From: Bradyrhizobium lupini
GTDB taxonomy: Bacteria; Pseudomonadota; Alphaproteobacteria; Rhizobiales; Xanthobacteraceae
Assembly: GCF_040939785.1 (NCBI RefSeq)
Contig: NZ_CP162553.1
Coordinates: 2,232,001 to 2,296,000, forward strand
Reading direction: 5' to 3'
Length of the DNA: 64,000 nt
The notes beneath the pieces are model-generated. The model was not told the origin of the DNA, did no database searches, and saw only the letters and a program-made list of their open reading frames with translations. Shown in pieces: positions 38,174-49,913 of the stretch. Each line of letters starts with the position of its first letter. Position 1 is the stretch's first letter. Both the position numbers and the translations under genes were made by a program.

Positions 38174-38219
38174 ATGTCGACATTCGTTGACAATCCTAAA
38201 ATGTCACCATTCGACGACA
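38174..38219. promoter_or_regulatory. Tandem palindromes, likely HipB operator
   Basis: Two 19-base units, 38174-38192 and 38201-38219, are identical at 15 positions: ATGTC, two bases, CATTCG, two bases, GACA. Each unit is itself a dyad (TGTC...GACA) and they repeat every 27 bases. They lie 38-83 bases before the hipB start. HipB proteins bind spaced palindromes upstream of hipBA. Confidence 0.55.
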
Positions 38220-38321
38220 CACTCAAATGTCATCGAGCGCCGAATTTCTACGTGACTCGGGGCGAATCGGCGTCGATATTCACCCGGCCCTCAACGTCCG
38301 CTCCGGCCGCTTCTGGATCGA

Positions 38322-38651
38322 TTACGAACGGGTCGTGCTCGGCGAGCGCCGCTCCAGTGCCTCCAGAATGGCATTGAACGCCAGCCCGATGACGGTGATG
38401 CTGAGAATGCCGAAATACATCTGCGGAATCAGGAAGCTGTACTGGCTGTTGATGATGAGATAGCCGAGGCCGGCCTTGGCGCCGACCATTTCGGACGCAA
38501 CCAGCACCAGCATGGCCGATGCGCTGGCGAGACGAATACCGACGAAGATAGTGGGAAGCGCCGCCGGAACGATCACCTTGCGAAACAGCTGCTGCGGGGT
38601 TGCACCCATGGTCCGCGCCGACTTGATCAGCAACGGATGGACGTGTTTCAC
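38322..38651 (-). pseudogene. SsuC/TauC-like ABC permease, C-terminal fragment
   Basis: A 109-residue C-terminal part of an ABC transporter permease of the sulfonate/nitrate/taurine type: LLIKSARTMGATPQQLFRKV is the EAA loop, followed by membrane helices to the end. The N-terminal half is missing and the frame joins the TauD relic. It cannot work alone. Confidence 0.7.
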
Positions 38652-39140
38652 CGCGGCAATGTCTGGGGCTTGGATGCCTTGACGCGAGTCAGGCTGCGGC
38701 GACGGCCGACGCTGAGCGGTTCATCCCCATCGATGGTGGCGCGGCGCACAACGCGGTGCTGGTCGCCATAGTCGTTGACCGCGTAATGTTGCGTGGGCGC
38801 GATTGTCCCAGATCGCAACGTCGCCGGCCTCCCAGCTCCAGCGCACGGTGTTTTCCCGTGCCGTGATATGCGACTGGAACAGGTCGAACAGCTTCTGGCC
38901 ATCGTATTTCGGCACGCCGACGAAGCGCTGCACGAGATTGCCGAGCACGAGCGTGCGCTCCGGTCTCGGGATGGACGCGCACCACCGGATGCTCGGTCTC
39001 TTAGATCGTTCCGGTGAACACCTCGTCGAAGTGCTTCCTATCCGCTTCATGTATTTCGGCATGGCCGAACGCCGATTGACAACTTTCGACGCAGAAGGCG
39101 ATTTCTGCCATGCCATCGAGGGACTTTTGCGACACTGATG
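38648..39140 (-). pseudogene. TauD/AtsK-like dioxygenase relic
   Basis: Three frames together spell the C-terminal half of an Fe(II)/2-oxoglutarate dioxygenase of the taurine or alkylsulfatase type: RTLVLGNLVQRFVGVPKYDG, LFDLFQSHITARENTVRWSW, GDVAIWDNRA (metal-site region, with the following TQHYAVNDYGDQHRVV in another frame) and RRATIDGDEPLS. At least two frameshifts are present. With the permease fragment it records a lost sulfonate-use cluster. Confidence 0.7.
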
Positions 39141-39981
39141 TGACGTCAGCCCCTTTTGCGAACGCCCAACCAGGCTTTCGGCAAAATAGGTCAAGATCGT
39201 TGACGGGTTGGCAAGGGAGGACGCAGTCCTAGGGCCACTAAGCCTGACGTGTTGAAATCCGCTGTTTACCGATGGTAGTCTTCTACTTTTACTACTCGCG
39301 CTTTGCTCTGACGCCATCCTGATAGAGCTTTTGTGCTGGGGAGGACATTTATGCGAGGCTCTCGCGCAATCCGTTACGCCGAACGACTTAGCGAACTCAC
39401 CTCTCAGCTCTCAGAATTGGAAGATCTTCGAGATCTGGTGCAAGAAGCTGAGCGAAGCGCCCGCGGTGTGCCTCCATTACGCTTGGCACATCCACCGTCG
39501 CGCCGCGTTCGACGTCGTGAACGGGGCGGTTTGTCTGTTCGCCTCCGTCGCCACGCGCCACTAAACGGGAATGCAGGAGCTATCAGCCCCCCTGACAACG
39601 ACAACCAAGTCGATTGGACTTTGCTGGAGCCATTCCCCGACGGGTGGTGGGCTTCCTCCTAAAGCCACTGGAAGCGCTGACTCGACGAAGAGATCGATCC
39701 AATGCTGGCGGCCCACCCACCCTGAGGAGCAGACAGCTAGCCACCTTGCGGCCCGCGGGTGCCGAGGCTGGTCCGGCCGCACCTGTCAATTCTGGATCAC
39801 CCTTCCCTAAACTCCCTTTCGGCAACCTGCAACAGCGAGAGTGAGACACGGAAAACGTCAGCACGACCCATGCGGGCTTAAGGTGAGCAACTGCAAAAGC
39901 GAATGTCACTTGTCGGCGAGAACACCGGCGGCAAGCTGAGGTCATTCCGTAAAGATTGGTTTGAACACCTCTGGAATTGCG
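39141..39981. other. No gene seen
   Basis: About 840 bases without a supported gene. Short open frames on both strands are Arg-rich and low in complexity, as expected from random high-GC sequence. Confidence 0.5.
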
Positions 39982-40200
39982 ATGACGAAGAACGACACCG
40001 CCGTGTTCGACGCGATGCGCCCTGATCCAAACGGACGGAGACAATGGGCCGGCCGACTGGGGACGCGCGAGGCAATAAAACGGGATGGCCTGGAGCTCGA
40101 CCCTGGCTCGATCGTTCACTGTCCCCACGAGTGGATCAATGCCGCCGGCTATGTTGACCTCGAACTGGTCCGCAAATACCCGCTGATGTTCGCGGTCTAA
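39982..40200 (+). CDS. Small hypothetical protein
   Basis: A 72-residue soluble protein (MTKNDTAVFDAMRPDPNGRR ... HEWINAAGYVDLELVRKYPL). No family recognised and no signal or membrane segment. A TTG seven codons upstream is an alternative start. It is followed after 4 bases by a small frameshifted membrane protein, so the two may have been one unit. Confidence 0.4.
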   Translation: MTKNDTAVFDAMRPDPNGRRQWAGRLGTREAIKRDGLELDPGSIVHCPHEWINAAGYVDLELVRKYPLMFAV

Positions 40201-40204
40201 AGTC

Positions 40205-40440
40205 GTGACGAACCAGAGCCGACGCGCAAGCGATCCGGACGAACCAGCGATTCGACGGCTGCTAAGCCGAGCGGTAAAACGCAGCCGTACAAAGCCGCCA
40301 GTGCCACCTGTGCCGTTCGGCACGGAAACAGATCCGAACCGTGAATTTCCCGGGCCGAACCAGAGGCCGTTTGGTTCTTCGTCTTCTTGCCGATCTTCGT
40401 GCTGCTCTATGCGATCGTCGAGAAAATGCACGTGAGATAG
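40205..40440 (+). pseudogene. Small membrane protein, frameshifted
   Basis: Starting at GTG 40205, one frame reads MTNQSRRASDPDEPAIRRLL and then Pro-rich sequence to about 40350. Another frame then reads AEPEAVWFFVFLPIFVLLY and AIVEKMHVR with a stop at 40438, a clear membrane helix. The slip is in the CCCGGG region near 40350. Joined, this is a tail-anchored protein of about 75 residues. Confidence 0.4.
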
Positions 40441-40732
40441 CACAGGGCTAACGTGTCGCAGGTGCTGCCAGCCGCCGGAGATGCGGCGGAGAAGTGTCTC
40501 GCCGACTCGTTCAACGCGAGCACCGCATTGGGTGATCTTCGCACTAACGAAAACAGAAGCGGCACGCATCCCTGTGGACGAGAAATCACTGCGGCGCGGC
40601 AATCAGGATGGAAGTGCAGCGTCAATCAGGATGAGAGAGCTTCGCCGGGCTCGTGACGCAGGGAGGGCGTAGCCCGACCGGAGTTACGAGCCCGGCGACG
40701 GCGCGATCCGAGCGGACCGCGCCGTCTGGTGA

Positions 40733-43105
<2,373 letters not shown>

Positions 43106-43372
43106 CGCTCCGCGACAATCAGCGCGAACAAAACTCTTGCACGCGACAATCATCGCGGCAATCATCACTTCGCCGCGACACAGACTCGCCATCCTGATTG
43201 TCGCGCGCTTCCCATCCAGATTGTCGCGCTATAAATCACCTCCAACAGCGCGAAGTCTGCCGCTAGTCCGGGCGGTTCGTGCCGCTGCGATTGACGCGTC
43301 ACGCATGGGCTTAGAAGCTAGACGAGGCGTCCGACGGTGATCGTCGCCGGCGGCTCCAACAGGTCGAAATCT

Positions 43373-43620
43373 CTAGCTCGGCCGTTTTGCCAGCTCCCGG
43401 GCAATCAGAGCGCGCTCCCGTGAGTAAGCCTTTTGGACTTCGATCAGTGTATCCAAAATGGAAAGCCAAGTGAGCTCGCGTCCTTCGCGCTTGAGCCGAG
43501 CGATCAGCTTTTTCTTGGTGGGCGATGTGTTGCTCGCCTTTGAGAACGCGGCCCTCGGCCACCGTCAAGAGTTCGCTCAGACGCAGCAGCGGCCTCACTC
43601 GACTGCGATCGGGCTCATAA
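43373..43620 (-). pseudogene. Small conserved coiled-coil protein, frameshifted
   Basis: One frame reads LSELLTVAEGRVLKGEQHIA and HQEK; after the T5 run 43509-43513 (A5 on this strand) the other frame goes on LIARLKREGRE, then LIEVQKAYSRERALIARELA to a stop at 43375. Removing one base from the run restores the frame. The pattern is that of a short helical protein common in Bradyrhizobium, function unknown. Confidence 0.45.
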
Positions 43621-44232
43621 CAAGCGAGCGGCCGCGAGCGGCGGGAACCGCACCAGACTTCGAGCCGGTCTTTTACCGCGGCGGCTGACCCTGAAGAGCA
43701 TCTCCCGGGCCAACGCACTCAATCTGTTGCAGTCCAGTGTTCTGCCGCAGTCGTCGAGCGTGAAGACATGACAGCGCATGGCGCGAATAAACTCGGTGCC
43801 AAGCCGCCGCGGGCCGTGAGCTGGCACGCGGGCGCGGTCCTGTTGGAGGGCCGCGACTCGCACGCTGGCTGGCTCCGTGGGAAGGGGGCTTCCGTAGACT
43901 CCCAACGTTAGAGCTGCGACCTGTCGACGGTGCCGCACCGCTCGGTGGCTCGGCATTTCAGTTATGTGAATCAGGTGGGGTTGTTTCTGAGGCCAGGATT
44001 ACCTTCCCTATTTGCCTCGGACCTATACGCGCAACAACAGAGGCTTGTGGTGCAACCGTTCGGGGCGACACCGGTTCCTGCATCAGCCCCAGCGTGAACT
44101 GGCCGCTGATTTGGTTATCAGCCCTGTAGCATGATCATTGCCGAATTGAACAGGAGTGGGATTTCAGTGCCCAGTCTAAGACAAGAGTGCTGCCGGGGGA
44201 CTGGCATTTCGAGCCCGGCAGCCTCTTCCTGC
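43621..44232. other. No gene seen
   Basis: About 610 bases. A minus-strand open frame at 43615-43956 is Arg-rich without family features. Nothing else supported. Confidence 0.45.
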
Positions 44233-44469
44233 TCAAGATAAGCGCTTGGTTAGTTTTGCTTCCCGTGCATGCCGGCGATCACGAACTCCCGCTTGCGCGA
44301 CCTTCTCCCTTTCCTCTTCCGCCCGCACTCGAAAAACCGCGTCCGGTAGCGAGCTGCTGGCACCTTTCCAATTTTTGTCTTGCGGGTTGCAAGGCGCGCC
44401 CTGCTGAGCCTGTACAGCGCCTCCGATCAAAGCCAGAGCAATGGAAGCAAATAAAATGGGTTTAATCAT
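44233..44469 (-). CDS. Small exported protein, unknown
   Basis: A 78-residue protein with a good signal peptide (MIKPILFASIALALIGGAVQAQ) and a short charged mature part (EEEREKVAQAG). GGGAG lies about 9 bases before ATG 44469. No family recognised. The polar tail may be the remains of a longer gene. Confidence 0.45.
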   Translation of the reverse strand: MIKPILFASIALALIGGAVQAQQGAPCNPQDKNWKGASSSLPDAVFRVRAEEEREKVAQAGVRDRRHAREAKLTKRLS

Positions 44470-44890
44470 TCCGCGCACTCCCTTCTGCGTGGACCAAATC
44501 GCTACAAGAAAATAGTGGCACCTGCCTCGGCATCGCTCTTGATCGATGCGGACAGAGGGACCCTCGATGGCCCTTGTTTTGTAGCATGGCAATGCTGGCG
44601 TAAGCCGGCGGGCTTTGGGGTATATCTTTTGAAAGCGAACTGAACCTCCACACCGTGCGCCTATACTGATGACTGTCCGGGATTTTTGCTAATCCCGTCC
44701 CGGGGCTGAACGGATATCAGGCCGCGGACAACGTATTGTTTGCCCGGCGGCTTTGTTTCGCTTATCGGCTAAGGGGAGCACCTGCCGGGTGAACCAGCGG
44801 AGCTTCAGGCGACTTTTCCACACCCACCACGCGCAGTAGCTCGCGACTGTGTCGACCTACTAGGAATGGATAATTTGCGAGCTACTTAGG
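44470..44890. other. No gene seen
   Basis: 421 bases between the small exported protein and the zinc-ribbon-like gene, with no supported gene or repeat. GC-rich hairpins near 44690-44740 (GGGATTTTTGCTAATCCC) may be a terminator-like structure. Confidence 0.4.
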
Positions 44891-45193
44891 ATGCCGCTTG
44901 ATAGTGGCATGCGCACTCGCCGATACACTAAATGGGCCGGCCATTATCCTCTCCGCTCTCCTGCTGAATGGCTGGCTGACGGGCATGTGACCTGCAACAT
45001 CCAATGCCTGAATGGCCACTGCGATCGCAGCGTCGACGTGCGGCTCGACACACTCCCGCATGATCAGCCGTGGTCGTGCGTCGGCGTGCGCCTGGTCTGC
45101 TCGGCATGCGGCGCCGCAGGATCTGTGCATATCGTCCCAAACTGGCATGACAGTCGCGGGCAAGTCAGGCCAAGCATGAGGCTGAGGTTTTGA
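44891..45193 (+). CDS. Small Cys-rich hypothetical protein
   Basis: A 100-residue protein with four or more cysteines in pairs (CNIQCLNGHC and CSACG), which could hold a zinc ion. The ending HIVPNWHDSRG and the start of the core (LADGHVTCNIQCLNGHCDRS) look like a short protein seen repeatedly in Bradyrhizobium; function unknown. It overlaps or abuts the next gene on the same strand, suggesting coupled expression. Confidence 0.6.
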   Translation: MPLDSGMRTRRYTKWAGHYPLRSPAEWLADGHVTCNIQCLNGHCDRSVDVRLDTLPHDQPWSCVGVRLVCSACGAAGSVHIVPNWHDSRGQVRPSMRLRF

Positions 45194-45201
45194 TTGCAGC
45201 G

Positions 45202-45471
45202 ATGAAGCACGTCACCGAACGCCCTTTTGCCGCTCCGGAAGTCGCCGCGCGCCAGCTCGTTCAGCTAGCTTCGAGGAGTGATGCGGTACAGGACGGCAGA
45301 ATCCATATCGAGAAGATCAAATACCCCTTCCTCTACACGCTCAAGGCAAGCGGCGCGGAGTTCGGCGCCGGCATTAGGCACGCGGTTGAAAAGGCCTGGC
45401 TGGAGCTACACGAAAGCGGTACCTACGTGCGGTTACGGGCGCCCGGCCAAGACCTGCTGACGCTCCGTTAG
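45202..45471 (+). CDS. Small hypothetical protein, partner of the Cys-rich gene
   Basis: An 89-residue soluble protein (MKHVTERPFAAPEVAARQLV ... AVEKAWLELHESGTYVRL). Starts 8 bases after the previous stop. A TTG four codons upstream would make the genes overlap. Sequence is well-formed and coherent, but no domain is recognised. Confidence 0.55.
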   Translation: MKHVTERPFAAPEVAARQLVQLASRSDAVQDGRIHIEKIKYPFLYTLKASGAEFGAGIRHAVEKAWLELHESGTYVRLRAPGQDLLTLR

Positions 45472-45855
45472 GAACCGGCCCCCACTACTTGGTTTGTTGT
45501 CTCGCTCGCTCGTCCGAGCTGGCGGAGCGGCCCCGGCCTATAACTCCAGCCCCGTCTCTCCATCGTCCGGGTCTGGCCTGCTTACGGCCACAGCGGCCTA
45601 TGAATGAAGGGCGGTGCCCTGAAGAACCATGTTGACCCCGGACGCTTGCAGGACTGCGATGACGTCGCTTGTCCAGAAAGTACGATCATGACCTTGGATG
45701 CCGAGGACGAGTTAGAAGCTTTGCGAATTGGGAAACAAATGGCGGCCATGCTCAACAAGGCAATTACCGTCAGAGCTGCCGCTGGCAGGATATTGGCGAG
45801 GCTGCGGCCGCCAGGATCGAGTCTTCGCTGACCCTAGACAGGAAGGCCGAACGCG
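45472..45855. other. Degenerate short coding traces only
   Basis: 384 bases. Around 45690-45835 two frames give pieces such as LEALRIGKQMAAMLNKAITV and DIGEAAAARIESSLTLD that could be one small protein with a slip near 45780, but the evidence is thin. Confidence 0.3.
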
Positions 45856-46125
45856 CTACCGCGGCGTACGCTGATGCGTTCGCACAACCGGCATCGTTGC
45901 GCCGGTGTCGTATTGTTCACTTGCGATCCGCTCAATCGTCGAGCGATACCTCTTGAAGGTTTCGATAACGTCGTTTGGGCTGGATCCGTCTTCCGCAGCT
46001 CGATCCCGCAGAGCGGCTATATCTACTCTGCAATCGATGCGGTTGTCGCCCGCGAACATCGCAAAGAACAACGCTTCATTGTTCGCGGCATCGAACTCGC
46101 CAGATGGATCAGAGGTAAGGGGCAT
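45856..46125 (-). CDS. DUF1488-family small protein
   Basis: An 89-residue protein with the DUF1488 pattern: ALFFAMFAGDNRIDCRVDIA, LRDRA, then VIETFKRYRSTIERIASEQY. DUF1488 proteins are short and of unknown function, common in rhizobia. The start MPLTSDPSGE was preferred to a TTG nine codons upstream. Confidence 0.6.
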   Translation of the reverse strand: MPLTSDPSGEFDAANNEALFFAMFAGDNRIDCRVDIAALRDRAAEDGSSPNDVIETFKRYRSTIERIASEQYDTGATMPVVRTHQRTPR

Positions 46126-46457
46126 CTCGGGAGTCCGTGGCTCAGTCTTCAATAAATGGCGGCTCAGCCGGGATGAAGCCTAACCCTCATCGCAGCGCTA
46201 AGCCCTTCAGCCGAAAGAACGCCCCAGGCCAAGGTGGCTCGACCCAGGGCTGAGGCCGCTCCCTGCTACTGACCCGATAGCCTCATGCGTCTGAAACGCA
46301 TGCAGAACAAAATCGGCTGGTAGGCATCGTTCCTATCTGCCGGGTTCTTGACGCTTCCCTGCCTGTTTGCCCTTTTTACGTGCATTCAGAAACTGGCGGA
46401 CTTAACCTGCATTAAGAAACTGGAATGGTCCGATTCAGGGGAATGGGCGTGGAGCGA
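46126..46457. other. No gene seen
   Basis: 332 bases between two oppositely directed small genes. No supported gene. It should hold the promoters of both the DUF1488 gene and the 83-aa gene. Confidence 0.4.
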
Positions 46458-46709
46458 ATGCACACCCCGAGGTACTGGCTTATGCGTGCGGAGGAGTTTC
46501 ACGCCAAGGCCGAAAACTGCCAGTTTCCTGAAACCAAAGACACGCTGCGCAAGGTCGCGGAAAACTACGAAGAGTTGGTCCGGAGGGCCGAGCAAGTCGT
46601 GACCCTCGCTGAGCTGGACGAGCGCAACTTAGAAGCTCGCCGGGTGGCGCAGGAATACGCCGACGACGAGCGCGCCGTCACGACTCAGCTTCGTCACCGT
46701 ATTAACTGA
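46458..46709 (+). CDS. Small helical hypothetical protein
   Basis: An 83-residue, mainly helical protein (MHTPRYWLMRAEEFHAKAEN ... YEELVRRAEQVVTLAELDE). The YWLxRAEEfrakAE start is a pattern I know from many short Bradyrhizobium proteins of unknown function. GGAG lies 4 bases before the ATG. Intact. Confidence 0.6.
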   Translation: MHTPRYWLMRAEEFHAKAENCQFPETKDTLRKVAENYEELVRRAEQVVTLAELDERNLEARRVAQEYADDERAVTTQLRHRIN

Positions 46710-47087
46710 CCGCTTTAGGACCTGTTTCGCCTGTGGTACGTTACTAGGTAAACGAAATGGACTCCGGCGACCAAAGGCGGAGGTGCAGGCCACGCTTCTG
46801 CGCCTCAACAGACAGGCCTGGCCGACTTCGAAAGCTAGCAAATCGAGCACGCAAGCTACGACAAGCTATTACGAAGCCGATCGTGCCGGGTGCCTCTCTG
46901 CCAACCATAAACATGTTTACGGCGAGACCTGGCTCGCCTGGAGCTTTGGCTCAACGGAAAGCGAATTTGGTCCGGCTTGTTCATCCTAGAGTTTTAACCC
47001 CCAGTTTCGGTAGTTGAAGAACAGCGCAACGTCATCTTGAACTATCTCTTCCCGGTTGAAGAACTCGAGCTGACCTGCGTTGCTCGT
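46710..47087. other. No gene seen
   Basis: 378 bases without a supported gene between the 83-aa gene and an IS630 relic. Confidence 0.4.
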
Positions 47088-47431
47088 TTAGCGGTCATGA
47101 CCGGCGGATCCTGCCCGCTGTCGTGCGATGATTCTTTTGAAAATGATGTTGCGACCACACAAGAAACGCTCGACCACACGCGGCACAAATCGCTCGCCGT
47201 GCAAGATATGGTCTGCAATCTCGGCAAACGTCATGTGGGGCGTAGTCTCGACCAAAGAGAGGATCTCTGCAGCATAGCCCTCAATCCGAGCTGAACGCCG
47301 ATTGCTGACCAGCGCGATCGCTGTCGATGGCGCCCCCCGAAACGGCTGGCAGCGCCCCGGCAGCTCATCCCTTCATCTTGCACCGCCATAATAATGCGAA
47401 TGCGAAGGTCCGGCGAGAGTGGTTTAACCAT
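47088..47431 (-). pseudogene. IS630-family transposase relic
   Basis: From ATG 47431 the frame reads MVKPLSPDLRIRIIMAVQDE, then GMSCRGAASRFG, the helix-turn-helix start of IS630 transposases. After a slip in the G run near 47332 another frame goes on with SLVETTPHMTFAEIADHI and VVERFLCGRNIIFKRIIARQ, ending at 47088. The catalytic DDE part is missing. Confidence 0.6.
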
Positions 47432-48256
47432 GCGGCCTGCCCTCCATCACCACCCCCTTCGGATGGATCACGATCTGGCCCGCGAGCCTATGCTTTCCGA
47501 TCCATCGATAGAAAACGTGCTCTACAGTCCGGACTCAAATGGTCCAGCTCGTACTCTCGACCTAACCGACGTTTTCAGCGTCGACCCGCAAGGGCCGATC
47601 CGAGCTGGATTTCTTAAAACTCGTCTTCCTCGCTATTAGACCCTGACCTTGCCTGACTTGCTGGACTATGCGACGGAAGAACAGAACTATGTTCGGTGCT
47701 TTTTTGTGTATCGTTTGATGGACACTTTGCGGAGAGATCTTCGTCCTAAGTTCTTCCAGAGGGTTCGGATTGACTAAATTGCAGCCGCGAACTCCACTCT
47801 TAAAATCCTGCGCCTTCGCTCCGGCATTCACGACCCCGCAGTCGGGACTTAGTTCGCGCCCCCCACGCGCAGAGCCGACGTGCATGAAAATCTATCGGCT
47901 TGCCGCGGAACGCTCAGTTCTCAGGAGGTTGCAGGGGACTGTCGGCCCATTTGCGAGCCGCGGGATCGCGCAGCAGATCCCCTTCCTCATGGCCGGAGAT
48001 GCATTTCCCCTGCGAGTCGTCGTTCCGCACGCCTCTCCTCGATCGCCGGTATACCGGACGCACATTGCGGATCGAACGGAAGACGGCCGTGAAAGCTAAT
48101 CTAACGGTCCGAATAGCTGCTCGGATTCTTGAAGGACTGTTGGTCATAACGCGTTTCGGCATTGTTTGCATCAAGTCTTACAGCTTCTCAAGGAAGGAGA
48201 GATCGGTCGAGAGTTTGAAGCTGCTTTGACCGGACGACACCAGGAGTCGATGTTTT
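47432..48256. other. No gene seen
   Basis: 825 bases with only short frames that lack family features. One minus frame (47562-47885) and one plus frame (48100-48230) are somewhat protein-like but unrecognised. Confidence 0.4.
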
Positions 48257-49015
48257 TCAAAAGATGCTTTCCGGTGGCAGACATTTGTGCGGGAGACCTA
48301 TCGTCAGACCGCCATCAACCACGATTTCCGATCCGGTTAGATAGGAGGACTCGTCGCTTAGCAGGAACAACACGGCGTGCGACACTTCTTGGGGGTGGGC
48401 GGCCCGCCCGAGTGGAATCGGAAAGCGGTAGCCATCCTGATTCTTGCTCGTCGGGCCGGTGACCAAGCCTGGATGAACAGAGTTCACTCGCACACCCGAC
48501 GCCGCCGCCTCCAGGGCGGCGGACTTCGTCAGACCGCGAACCCCGAACATCGAGGCGACATAGTCATTGAGCCCTGCACTACCGCGCAGCCCCTCAGCCG
48601 ATGAGATGTTCACGATCGAGCCGCCGCCAGCGCGGCGCATCGCCGGGAGAGCCGCCTGCATGCCGAGGAACACACCGGTCAGATTGACCGCCAGAGTCTT
48701 GTTCCACTGCTCGAGCGAGAGCTGCTCGATCGGCGCAAAGCTGTAGATGGCCGCGCTGTTGACTAGGCCGTCCAGCACGCCGAAGCGACTTTCTGCGCTC
48801 GCAATGGCGTTGCCCCAATCCTCCGGTTCTGTGACGTCCTGACGCACATATAGAGCCGACCTGCCCAGTTGAGCCGCGAAGAGTTCTCCTTCTTCCTCAA
48901 GAAGATCACCGATCACTACTCTTGCGCCCTCGTCTACCAGCAGGCGGGCATGGGTGGCCCCCATCCCTCGAGCCCCGCCCGTGACTAGAATGACTTTTCC
49001 CTTCACGCGCCTCAC
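48257..49015 (-). CDS. SDR-family oxidoreductase with altered active site
   Basis: A 252-residue classical short-chain dehydrogenase. The cofactor motif TGGARGMG is at 12-19, the NSA variant of NAG at 86-88, Asn111, Ser139 and Tyr152. The catalytic Lys expected four residues after Tyr152 is Met156 (YVASM in place of YxxxK), a single-base change from AAG to ATG. The C-terminal part is normal (DGGLTIG). Nearest kin are 3-oxoacyl-ACP reductase or hydroxysteroid dehydrogenase-like SDRs. It is probably inactive as a reductase, or changed in function. It stands alone among decayed DNA. Confidence 0.85.
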   Translation of the reverse strand: MRRVKGKVILVTGGARGMGATHARLLVDEGARVVIGDLLEEEGELFAAQLGRSALYVRQDVTEPEDWGNAIASAESRFGVLDGLVNSAAIYSFAPIEQLSLEQWNKTLAVNLTGVFLGMQAALPAMRRAGGGSIVNISSAEGLRGSAGLNDYVASMFGVRGLTKSAALEAAASGVRVNSVHPGLVTGPTSKNQDGYRFPIPLGRAAHPQEVSHAVLFLLSDESSYLTGSEIVVDGGLTIGLPHKCLPPESIF

Positions 49016-49161
49016 GACACGCCTCGATTCGTTTGTTGGGTAGCGGCAGTGTGGAGTTTTTCAACCACTAAAACGAACTCCCCGATCATGCTGGTCATTT
49101 TCAAGAGACGAGACTCAAACGCAAGGTGAACACGGTGGTCTACGCGGCGTTTGCGCGATCC

Positions 49162-49455
49162 CTAGGGAATGATTTCCGGTCGGTCCGTACCAGTCCGTTG
49201 CATAAACCGAGATGTGATGTGGGGCGTCATTGCGTTCACGACCCGTGAGCTGTCGACAAATGTGCCGAATACCATCCGTAAAGCCAATTGCGAAAGCAAC
49301 TCAATCAGGACGTCACGTCTCGCGCCCTCCGGCTCGCGCTTACGGAGACGGTTACCAGGTTTGTCAGCGAACAGCACGTAGACCCGACCATTCGTCGGCT
49401 GTTCGAAATAGTGAGGCCGTGCGTTTCGAATCAAGGTTAGAAGCCAATTGGGCAC
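49162..49455 (-). pseudogene. Possible TetR C-terminal fragment
   Basis: A 97-residue frame with VLIELLSQLALRMVFGTFVD and SSRVVNAMTP, resembling the C-terminal ligand domain of TetR-family regulators. No DNA-binding part is found upstream. It is near the SDR gene on the same strand, as a regulator of it would be. Weak evidence. Confidence 0.25.
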
Positions 49456-49913
49456 CCCTGATCGTGATCAGTCCGGCATGCCTAGCACTACTTCCCGAGA
49501 AGGCTTTCAGCCGACCGAAGTCCGAGCTCATGCTCGGCCAACGGCCCCCAAGCTTCCAAGAGCTACCGTTTCGCTTTTTGTTCAGAACCGGAATCGTGTC
49601 CATTGAGCGCCGCAACCTTTAGGATGTCACGGTCCCGCTCGTGACAGCTCTAGATTCTCTTTCCCACCCATCTTCTCTTCTCGGGTCAAGGATTTCAGGC
49701 GTGTCGCTACTCGCTACGAAAAACTTGCCAGAAACTTCTTGGCTGCCGTCCACCTCGCCGCCATCGTCGCCTATTGGATCAATTGAGTCTGAACTCTAGT
49801 GTTGCTCCAGGTGCGAACTGCGTTTGTCATGCCCACGGGCTCAGATGCAAACCGATGCGATTGCCCCGAAGAGGCACCGCTGAGCGAGACCTGCGGGCCA
49901 AAACGTCAGCGCC
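49456..49913. other. No gene seen
   Basis: 458 bases without supported genes, separating the fragment at 49162 from the DUF459 gene end. Confidence 0.4.
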
